The notes below the pieces were generated by a model. The model was not told where the DNA came from and searched no databases. It worked only from the letters and a program-made list of their open reading frames with translations. Both the position numbers and the translations under genes were made by a program. Shown here in pieces: positions 46,901 to 58,200 of a stretch of DNA of 64,000 bases; position 1 is the first letter of the stretch; every line of letters begins with the position of its first letter. Source of the DNA: Strigops habroptila. Lineage: Eukaryota; Chordata; Aves; Psittaciformes; Psittacidae. The stretch lies in contig NC_044301.2 of assembly GCF_004027225.2 (NCBI RefSeq), forward strand, positions 25,751,005-25,815,004, read 5' to 3'.

Positions 46901-49900
46901 AAGATTTCAGCCATCTTCGAGGTGAGCACATGGTCACCTGGTTGCTCTTACGATGGGACAGTGGGGCTGAAAGTCACTAACTAGAAGGTAGGAAAGCCAA
47001 GCAGCTGGGATCACTTGCTAGGGAAGGAGGAATTGACAAAGCGATAGCAAAATAGAAACGAGTCCTCAGCCTCTGGAGGCAGCTTCTGGCAGCTGTGAAG
47101 GAAAGGCATCCCTACGAGGACGATGTTACGTGTTGGCCAAGCAATTGGACCGCAGTGGAGAAAGGCCTCCAGTCCCTGAGGGAATCAGCCATTCTAGAGA
47201 TGATCTATTGTAGGCCGGATGCTGGGAATGCACCGGTAGATCCAGATGAAGTCGAATGTACACGACCCATGTGGCGGAAGTTTACACGGAGTGCGCCATC
47301 ATCATGTGCCCACTCATTGGCATCAGTGACCTGGAATGAGACAGCAGCACCAGCAGTGAATGAAGTGAGTCTTCACCTCTGGGAGTTGGAAGACTAGCTC
47401 ACCCCTTCCATCATTTCAGCTGTGGAAAAACTGCTGACCCAGGAGGTCAAATAATTGAGAGACGATCTATCCAGCTCCCCACATGTACCGACCCACGCCT
47501 CAACTATTAACAGAAGGCACCCTATTGCCTGATAAGGAAGATAGACGAGGCGCATGCCATGGGCCACCCTATGGTTTTACCTGCAGGATAATGGAAAAAA
47601 CATGAAGTGGGATCGAAAACCCACCTCAGTTCTGGAGGAACGGGTGTGTGAATTGGGAGGATCATCATTGACAGTGTTTTCCTTTTCAAGAAAGTTGCTG
47701 CTCCAGTCAAATTTTAGTTTGCCATCAAACTATCAAGGGGTGAAACCCATTTATATTTCTGGAGTGACAGGAGGATCTCAAGAGTTAACTGTACTGGAGA
47801 CTGAAATGAGCCTAACTGGGAAGGAGTGGCAAAAGCACCCCATTGTGACTGGTCCAGAGGCTCCATATATCCTTGGCATAGACTGTCTCAGGAGAGGGTA
47901 CTTGAAAGACCCAAAAGGGTATAGATGGGCTTTTGGTATAGCTGCCTTGGAGAAAACTAAGCAGCTGTCCATCTTGCCTGGTCTCTCCTAGGATCCTTCT
48001 GTTGTGGGGTTGCTGAAGATAAAGAACAAGTGCCAATCGTGACCACAACAGTGCACCGGCGGCAATATCGCACGAAAGGAGACTCCCTGATTCCTATCCA
48101 TAAGCTGATCCGTAGACTGGAGAGCCAAGGAGTGATCAGCAGGACCTGCTCACCCTTTAATAGCCCCATATGACCAGTGTTAAAGTATAATGGAGAATGG
48201 AGACTAACAGTAGACTATCATGGCCTGAACGAAGTCACACCACCATTGAGTGCTGCCGTACCGGACATGCTAGAACTTCAATATGAACTGGAGTCAAAGG
48301 CAGCCAAGTGGGATGCCACAATTGATATTGCCAATGCATTTTTCTCAATCCTTTTGGCAGCAGAGTGCAGGCCACAGTTTGCTTTTAATTGGAGAGGCGT
48401 CCAGAACTCTTGGAATCGGCTGCCCCAGGGGTGGAAGCACAGCCCTGCCATCTGCCATGGACTGATCCAGACTGCACTGGAACAGGGGCAAGCTCCAGAA
48501 CACCTGCAATACATTGATGACATAATCATGTGGGGCCATACAGCAAAAGAAGTTTTTGAGAAAGGGAAGAAATTAATCTGTGTTTTTGAAGGCTGGTTTT
48601 GCCATAAAACGGAGTAAGGTCAAGAGACCTGCACAGGAGATTCAATTTTTGGGAATAAAATGGCAAGATGGACGTTGCCAGATCCCCACAGATGTGATCA
48701 ACAAGATAACAGCAATGACTCCACCAACTAATAAGACAGAAACACAAGCTTTCTTAGGTGTTGTGGGGTTCTGGAGAATGCATATCCCAAATTACAGTCT
48801 GATTGTAAGCCCTCTCTATCATGTGACGTGGAAGAAGAATGATCTCAAATGGGGCCCTGAGCAACACCAAGCCATTGAACAAATTAAACAAGATGCAGTA
48901 GCCCTTGGAGCAGTCTGGACTGGGCAACATGTGAGAAATGTGCTCTATACCGCAGCCGGGGAGAATGGTCCTACCTGGAGCCTCTGGCAGAAAGCTCCAG
49001 GGGAGACTCGAGGTCGACCCCTTGGCTTTTGGACTCAGGGATTCAGAGGATCTGAGGTCAGGTACACTCCATAGGCTGCCAGTATCTCTTTTTCAGTTGG
49101 AGTGGTTCGAGCTGCTTTGGAAATGACTGGCACTGAAGCACAGCTCCTCCTGGCACCCCGGTTGCCTGTGCTGGGCTGGATGTTCAAAGGCAGGGTCTCC
49201 TCTACACATCATGCAACCGATGCTACGTGGAGTAAGTGGGCCGCACTAATTACACAACAAGCTCGAACAGGAAATCCCAGTCATCCAGGAATTCTAGAAG
49301 TCATCATGGACTGGCCAGAGGGCAAAGATTTTGGGATGTCACCAGAAGAGGAGGTGAGGCATGCTGAAGAGGCCCCACCATATAATGAACTGTCAGAAGC
49401 AATATGGCTTGTTTACTGATGGCTCCTGCCGTACTGTGGGAAAGCATCAGAGATGGAAGGCAGCCGTATGCGGTCCCCTAGGAAAAATTGCAGAAGCTGC
49501 TGAAGGAGAGGGTGAATCGAGTCAGTTTGCAGAGATGAAATCCATCCAGCTGGCCTTGGACATTGCTGAATGAGAAAAATGGACAATATTGATCTCTATA
49601 CTGACTCATGGATGATAACAAATGCCCTGTGGGGGTGGTTACACCAATGGAAGCAGAGTAACAGGTAACCCTTACCATGCTGGAAGCAACCATCGGATGG
49701 CTGGAAACATATGCTGTGCCCCACGACACTGCCCGGAACACTCTCCTGGGCCTTGAGAAAGAAGTCTTGTGGCAACACAGCACCCCAGAGAGAATTGAGT
49801 CAGACAGTGGGACTCATTTCTCAAACAACCCTATAGACACTTGGGCCAAAGAGCATGGCATTGAGTGGGTATATCACTTCCCCTATCATGCACCAGCCCC

Positions 49901-52900
49901 TGGGAAAATCGAACGGTACAAGGGGCTGTTAAAATTTACACTGAGAGCAATGGGTGGTGGGACTTTCAAACACTGGGATACACATTTAGCAAAAGCCACC
50001 TGGTTGGTCAACACTAGGGGATCTGCCAACAGGGCTGGCCCAGCCCAGTCAGAGTTTTTACGTACTGTAGAGGGGGATAAAGTTCCTGTGGTGCACATAA
50101 AGAATTTGTTGGGGAAGACAGTCTGGGTTATTCCTGCTTCAGGTAAAGGCAAACCCCCTCGTGGGGTTGCTTTTGCTTAGGGACCTGGATATACTTGGTG
50201 GGTAATGCGGGAAGATAGGCAAGTCCGGTGTGTGCTTCAAGGGGATTTAATTTTTGGGAAAAACAGCCAATGAACTCAATTATATGCTGTTGACTGCTAT
50301 ATAATACTTCCATAGCCCATCAGCTAGATGCCCATTTCCACCACTCTGGGCTTTGGAACTAAGATATGTACTGTCATGATCATTAATAGTGAATAAAGTC
50401 ATGGGAAAAGCCAGCAGCAGTGGAACTGTCCTCAGGTCACCATCAACTGACCCTGACTTCCCTCTGATCATCACCCCAACAAAGAATGAACTTTGATGAA
50501 ACCAGATGAGCTCAGCAGTGACCGGATGAGTCCAGCTGTGTCATCAGCAGGCAACAGTCCAACACTTCACATTGTCTTTCCTGCCGTGAAAGACTTATGA
50601 GAGATGGAGCCTGACACCATGGACTGAATGAATTCAGCAAGATTTATAGGGATTGTCCATGGACTAAGGAATGATATCTGTCTCTGTGTGTGTGTATATG
50701 TGTGTGTATATATATATATGAGACAAAAAGCGATGGTATATTGAAAAATGTGGGATCTGAGTATGATGTCAATGATATGAAATAAGGGGTGGATACTGTC
50801 CTGGGTTCAGCTGTAACAGTTATTTTTCTTCTCCTTAGTAGGTGGTGCAGTGCTGTGGTTTTGTCTTTAGTCTGAGAACAACAATGCTGATAACACACCG
50901 ATGTTTTTAGTTGTTGCTAAGTAATGCTTACCCCCATCAAGGACTTTTCAGTCTCTCATGCTCTGCCAGTGAGGAGGAGCATGGGAAGCCAGGGGGAAGC
51001 AGAGACAAGACACCTGACCCAAAGTAGCCAAACAGGTATTCCATACCACAAAGCATCATGCCCAGTATATCAATGGGGGGGAGTTACCCAGAAGGCCCAT
51101 ATCACTGCTCAGTTTGGGCTGTGTATCAGTCAGTGGGTGGTGAGCAATTGTATTCTGCATTGCTTGGGTTTGTTGGTTTTTTGTTGTGTGTGTGTGTTTT
51201 TGTTTGTTTGTTTGGTTGGTTGGTTTTTTTGTTTTTGTGGGGGGTTTTTTGTGTGTGTGTGTGTGGGTGTTTTTTTTTTTTTTCCCCCCCCCCCCCCACT
51301 TTCCCCTTTTTAGTTTGGTATTCTCTTCCCTTGTTATTTCCCTTATCATTATTATTATTGGTGGTAGTAGTAGTGGTTTTGTATTATACCTTACTTACTG
51401 GACTGTTCTTATCTCAACCTGTGGAATTTACATTGTGTCTATTCTCCTCCCCATTCCTCTGGGAGTAGGGAGAAGAAACGGGGGAGGAATTAAGTGAGTG
51501 TCTGCGTGGTTCTGACTTACCGGCTGGACCTAAACCATGACAGATAGAAACTTATCTTCTTGACAAACATTTAAAACAAAAAGCCAAGTGCCATTTACAG
51601 ACTTTTTCTAGCAGCACTTACTTGAATTCATGGAATGGGTCTTTCCGTGTCTTCTGCCTTTTATCTTGGAGGATTTTTATCTATATCCATGTTTTGTCAT
51701 CACGTTTGCTAAAAGGCAATACAATTGAATATGGTTATATTCTGGTGAGTTGTTAACTTCTGTGGATAATAGCACTTATGCAGATACCAGATCTGCCCTG
51801 TTGGTACTTCTCTGAAGCCCTGACTCAAAAAAAATCCCTGTTTGTGGGTCTCAAACCACTGTTCAAGTGCTATGTATGGGGAAAAATAGACTATTTTTGC
51901 ATGTTTGTCTCAGAATTCTGAGTTGTATAACAGTGATATTGCTAAAGGGTAAGATGCAGATGGGTTCTTTTTAATGCATAGCAGCAGTTCATGTGAAACA
52001 TTCAGGCATGGTATGTTTTTCTTTAAGATTCTTAAAGGACCATGGGCTTTAATTAGTAGAGCCAGCTGTCTATGTAAATGAAGGTAGACTGACAACCGAT
52101 GCTTAGACGTCCATGTTCCACATTTTGAGTATTTGGAAGATACAGTGCTCTACCTGTTGTGGCTTCTTTTCAAATGTTACACTTATGTTTGAATGTAGTC
52201 CCACATATTTGGTTTTTCAGTGGAAAAATTTGAAGGCAACCTTATGAAAAGTGTGATGAATTTTGACAAACATTAAAAAGAAACTAAATGTTGTTGTGTT
52301 TTAGGGCTTTTTCTTCAGCAGATATTTCCAGAGTTCAAACCAAATGCATTTACTTGTGGCTTTCATGATTTCCAGACGAACAGTAGTAATCATTCATCTG
52401 TTGCTTAGCCATTGATATTTTACTTTTTGTTTTGTTTTTGTTTGGTTTTTTTTTTTTTTTAACTGACTGGGAGTTTTGGTGGATTATTAGTGGGTGTATT
52501 AAAACCTTAAGTGGGGAAACCTGTTTTCTAAATTGAAAATCAGCTAGAAGTATAAGTGCACCATTGAAAAATGTCTGTGCATGGAACAGGTCAGTGACAA
52601 TGCCTAGTAGCTGTGTCTTCTACTAAATCTTCAGTTTAGTGAATATGGACTTTGGGTCTGGTGCCGAGTTTGCTCTTTTCCTTGTTTCTGCTTTTGGAGA
52701 GCAGTTCACAGTGTTTGTATCGCACAATTAAATGTTTCAACTGAATAGAAATTTTGCCACAAGGTGAAAACTATATTCTTTTGCAATCTCCTGTCACTAT
52801 CAGTTACTGTTATTACATTGGTCACCTCTTTGATTTCTTTAAAAGATGTTATCCAAATGAGATTAGGTTTAATATCTTAGAAAGGAGCCAAGGAATTACT

Positions 52901-55185
52901 TTGAATTGTTCTTGGAATCCTGCATGTGGTAAGGCTAGTTTTATACTCCCTCATTCCTTTAGGGGGAAAAAAGAGGTGGTGACTTACTATATTGGGACAA
53001 TATTATGTCTCTGGAGCATTTTATTTTTTTTTTTTTCTTCCCCTCCCCCTTCCTCTCTCCTCACATTATTTTTTCATTTTCTGCTGCTGCCCAAGGATTT
53101 ATTGCACGATGTTCCTGTTTGTTTATAAAGTGAGCCCCTAATAATCAGTGGTTTGGGCATGGTTTTAATCTCTGTATAACTAATTGATGTTGGTATTCAG
53201 TGGGTTTCAATGTTGGTATTCTGGGAACCAGATCAGAGATGCTGAGATCGAAGGGTGATTTTTGTCTTTTTATGTCCTTGTCTGAAAGGAACAGGTTTTA
53301 AGTTTTAGTTCTTGCTTTATTCTCTTCTGTTTTCTTCTGTCAGTCTTGATGGGCTCTCTATATTGCATGTATGCACATGTTGCTACTGAAGTGAAAGCAC
53401 CTTTCATACCAGACCTGCCTCTTAAGAGATAGTCTTTGCTTATCATGTGCTTCAACAAGCTGGTCTCAACATCAGTACATGCTTCTAATAACAAATAATG
53501 TAAAAATCTGTAGATCAGCATTTTAATTTTCATGTAATTGTATCAAACCTCTTGTTTACTGGTTCAGCAGTTTGTTTTCTTGTAGTTCCGCTTTCTTGTT
53601 TTTTATTGTTGAGAATTCCTTCCAGCTTGCATGTTTAATGTATTTTGCATTAAACAATATTGAAAAACCTGTGAGGAATTTTAATAGTAAATCTTGGAGG
53701 TGTTAATTTTCCTATCACTGTTCTGTATAGTGTTGTAGTGTACTGTAATCATCAAAAGAGCTAATATTGGTACTCTCTGATTCAGTTAGTAGTTCATGTT
53801 AAACTGCTTTGTAGTTGTACTGTAATGCAGCAAGGCTATTGATTTGACTCCAGTCATATACCAGATACATAGATAAAGGATACTTAACAACAAACCCCAA
53901 ACCAACCAAAATCACCACAGCAACAAACCCCACCATACATTTGAGATAGGAGAGTGGGATGACAGGTGTTACTCTGATAGGCGCTAAAACACCTGGGGCT
54001 CAGCAGATGCTCGTCTCTGGGCATTATGTTGAAGCCAAGGGATTTATGGATGTTTACAGGAAACTTCCCTTATAATTTGAAAAATGTGATTCTGAAGAGA
54101 CCCTTCTAGAATTAAGAAAAATAACTCATGTTTCAGATCCTGTGGGGAAAAAAATGAGGAACAAGTGGTGCAAGAATAGTAATTACATGCAACAGCCTTC
54201 TTAATGTTACTTTAGGCCAGATGCAGAAGCAGTGAGAGAAATCAAATAAGGAAGGAACAGGTGTAGGATTTGAGTGATGGATTTACATGAAGTTGTGCAT
54301 ATCTGGGGAAAATGCTTTGCTAAAAAGTAGTTTTCTTTATTTACTGGCTAAATCCTATATGGATTTTACTCTTCAACCACTAGATGAATCAATGAGAAAT
54401 ATTTCTAGTCTCCAAAGAATGACTTGATTTCCCCCCCCCCCCCCCGATTATGAGAATGCAGGTTTGTTGCCAACACTGACAGAGTTAGTATTCTGACAAC
54501 TGTTAGGTGGGCCTAAACCACAATAATGTACAAGTAGATGTGATTTAACTGTGTCCATGGTCTTAGCTGACCAAAAGCTAGTTCACAACTGTCAGCTAGC
54601 ATTCAGCATGCATTTAGTAGTAGTTGCCTAGTTTCTTGGAGGTTGGCATGTAAAGTGAACTTATGTCTTCCTGAAAAAGTCCGTGTGGATTAGTTCTTAG
54701 AAAGCAGACTTGCTATTTAGGTAAGTTGTAATTATAGTACTGCTTCAGCTAGTGAAAAAACAAACAAGGACAAGACTAAAGATTTAGGGGCTATGGTCAA
54801 CATCTGAGCATTATTTCAAGCCTCCTGAATGTGCTGAAAAAGGCTAGGATGGAAATGTAGGGACTTCTTTGTGTACATGTTCTTGTGTAGATGGAGTTTA
54901 AGATAAATACTATTCTTTAAACCCTGTAGTGGGATTAGGTGCCTTTTATCTGCAGCTAAAAAGAGCTTTTGCAGTATATTAATCCTCCAAGTCTTCAGAG
55001 ACCCAGAATTCAAGGCTCATTGTTGGTGGGGGAGGAGGGTGGCTTGTGCTTAAAACAGTAATAAGGAAGTGAAGGGGAATGGATGGATGGCTAAATTCCA
55101 AGGGCATTAGCAACATTTCTCTCTTGTATCAGGACAGCAGGCTTCATCGTTACTTACTTTTTAGGGATTAGTTTGTTGGTTTTGA

Positions 55186-55216
<31 letters not shown>

Positions 55217-58200
55217 GGTTTTTTTGTGGTTCCCCCCCCCCCCCCTCCAAATTGCATGTTTGAACAAAGAAGTATTCTTTGTTTCCTATGGGCTCCTTTT
55301 GAAACCTGATGCTTCATAGTATGAGAGGGATACTCCATGTCTGTGTGCCAGCTCCAGGCATAGCACCTTCTGACTAGGGAAGGGAAAGAGTGTGTAGTAG
55401 AGGATGAATTCCCACTTACTGGTATTTGAAGTTATCTGGCAATATAGATATTACTTATATACTCCCCCCATGTACTTGGAATAGAGTATGTTGTTTGTTT
55501 TCCTTTATTCCTAAATTTATCCCCCACCTGGAAATGTTGCCTCTGTGGAGAAAGCATCTGTGAGACTAGGTCTAGTAAATTAGTGGTTACTGTTTGTTGC
55601 CTCTCTTGCTTGAAGCAAGAGACTAAGTAGCACCATCTTCAAGCTGTTATTTCGGGGAACAGGTATTACATATTTCACTGTCTGTTCCTCAAAACATACA
55701 GGTGGCTGCTGGTGCTTGTATCAGCACTCTTAAGGTACAAATGATATATACTTTAGTGGCAAAGCCAGTTTAGGGTATTTCTCCTGACTTTTGTGCCAAA
55801 GATTGCAATTACCTAGTCCTTAAGTTAGATCCTATATTCCAGACTTACTATATCTAGAGTTTGGTTTTCCAAAGTCCGAGAGATGGATTTCTTCCCTTTG
55901 GGAAATGTTCTGTGACAGCTTGTTGGTAGTTTAGGCTAGAATTGCAGCTGCGATCCTGAAGAGGCCGTTTTGCCTGTGTTTTCCTTTCCAGCTTTCATTT
56001 CCCCCTGCTCCCCCCCCCCTTTGGGGCATGTCTAAATGTACTTTCCAATGTTAATTTTGTTTCTAGCTATGGATTTTTTTCCCTAGATTACTTTGCATAT
56101 CCTGTTTTAGACTGATCTTTGAATGCCCACTGTAAGAACTACAAAAATGAAATGGAAGTTAGTGTCTTGCTGGTTAGTGACCTGATTGAATCTGTGCACA
56201 GTCTGTGAGGGATAAGGTCAGTCCCATATTCCTCTCAGTGTAGCAGGTATTACTGAAAGAAATAGCTTGAAGGAAGAAGAAAACAACATCAACAATTACA
56301 AGGAGAGAGTGTAGTATACTACCTCTTTTTTTAACCAGTCTATCTCATTCCTATTATCTTAAAAAATTTTGCACTGTAGTAAGCATAGCAGTCTGCCTGG
56401 GAGACGCTACTGTACTGGAGGTAGTTGGTCAGAAATGGCCGTCTCCTTTAGGAGAGAGGGGTTAGTGTTATTTAATATGTCACTTATATAGTCTATTGTA
56501 ATATGTTATTGAATATTATATTGTGTTACTTAATATACATGAGTTAAAATATCTCTGCCATTTCAAATGTTAATACCTAGAAAGGTATTTACCTTATGCT
56601 TGTAAGGTAAAGTGCTGATTCTGTAAAGAAGCAATATGTCCTTCAGGAAATGTCATTTTGCCATTATTAACAGACATGTCTTCAGCTATTAAAGTCCCCA
56701 CTGTCAGGGGGGAGATAACAGAAGAAGAATGTAGGGAACAAGAAACACCATTCTTTGCTCTTCAATGTAATCTCTGTTCCGTTCAGCTGTGGGGTTTTTC
56801 TCCCATATATGTGCATATTCTTCTTGTCATCTTGCAGCCTGCTGTAGAGCTAATCATTGACCCCAGAATCTTACTTAGTAACTATTTGCAAAGGTTCCGT
56901 TTTGCTTCTGTCTCCTAAGTTAGATTCTAAATGCCAACCTTATCCCATACCTAGTTTCCATCTTTCTTTGATCCTACCTCCCATCTCCGATCACTGGAAG
57001 AAGTCAGTATAGCACCAGAGCATATGCTGAGAACCATATCTTAATGCCTTTTGCTCTGTGGCTGACTCTTCTGATGGAGCTCTTAAATTAAGTGGTATTT
57101 TGTGTGATCTTCCTTACTAGACTAAGCTAGACTACTTGATGGCTGCTTCAAAGGTAAAAGAGAAATTGCTTTATTGTTTGAATTTATTTCTGCATTCTTC
57201 TTCAGTCATTCTAGGAGATAGCTCCCCTCTCTTTATCATCTAGACTACTATATTTTAATGCTACTGCTGACTTACTGACAGTAAGTGGAAACCCCTGGGT
57301 GAGAAAGAATGATAGAATCTTTTAGGTTGGAATGGAAGTCCAACTCCCCACAAGAGCTGTGAGCTCACAAGAAGGAGGGGAGAAGGCAGCAGCTCTGAGG
57401 AAAGAGGCTGTGTTTTTCTTCAGAGAAGCAAGGAAGGTGGGAATGAGATGATAGTGGGATAAGAGGAGGATAGTGGAGGCACTAACAGTGAGGTCTGCTT
57501 TTAATTTTATTCTACTTAAAATTAAGGGGGACTTTTGCAGTATTTGGTAACTTTTTACTAGTTACTTGTATTAAGTGTAGATATTTGAAAATGCAATGTG
57601 AAGTTTTATGTTATCTCAGTATTGTCATACTTGGGTCTCACTAACATTTATATAGGAAACAAGCTACTAGAATCTAGCTCGGTGAACTTGCAGCTGATTA
57701 TACTGGGGCATTAAGTTACTAGGTGGTATTTGTGGAAGCAGAATTTGGCCTATTGCATTGGAGGTGAAGCTAGCAAAACTGTATTTCCATTTTGAGCAAT
57801 GAGTTCATGGGTTTACCCTTGGCTGTACACTTTGTCCTGCACGGTTGTGTTTTGTTATGGGTTTCTGAAATGCAGACAGAATCAGAAGTATGATCATGTA
57901 CTTCCTCAGGCAAGTTACGGTGGTTTGAATTTCATTCACAGGGAATAAGAATTCCCTCACCTTATTTTCTAGCTTGGTTTGCAGTACTACTTTTTGAAAT
58001 CTGTACATTTGAAGAATTTACTCTTCCACAACTTCTGTTTTACTTACTTGCAGATTTTACCTTTCTTGTGATTAGAAGTTGCTTCTGCTGCTGGGTATTT
58101 TGTGGTTTTTTTTGGTTTTTTTTTCCTGTTCTTTCTCTCTCTCTCTTTCTTTCCTTTTTTTAGGCCTAGGCCCAAGCTCTGACAACTTTGACATTTCTGT

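Larger units (their letters stand above)
45090..51542 (+). mobile_element. Provirus 2: env-less ERVL-like endogenous retrovirus, sense in ESRP2 intron 14
   Basis: It is the same family as provirus 1, in the sense direction of ESRP2. Order: 5'-truncated LTR, primer-binding site, leader with hydrophobic frame, 5S-like segment, gag, protease remnant, RT, RNase H, integrase remnant, purine tract, full 3' LTR. It has more deletions and stops than provirus 1 and no env. Its 5' end is truncated, so no target duplication is visible. Confidence 0.88.

Noticed and set aside
50181..50796. An env gene after integrase
   Set aside because: No open frame or envelope-like features in this region or in the corresponding part of provirus 1.
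51058..51497. Cys/Phe/Val-rich frames on the + strand
   Set aside because: They are translations of the G/T-rich tract in the 3' LTR of provirus 2.
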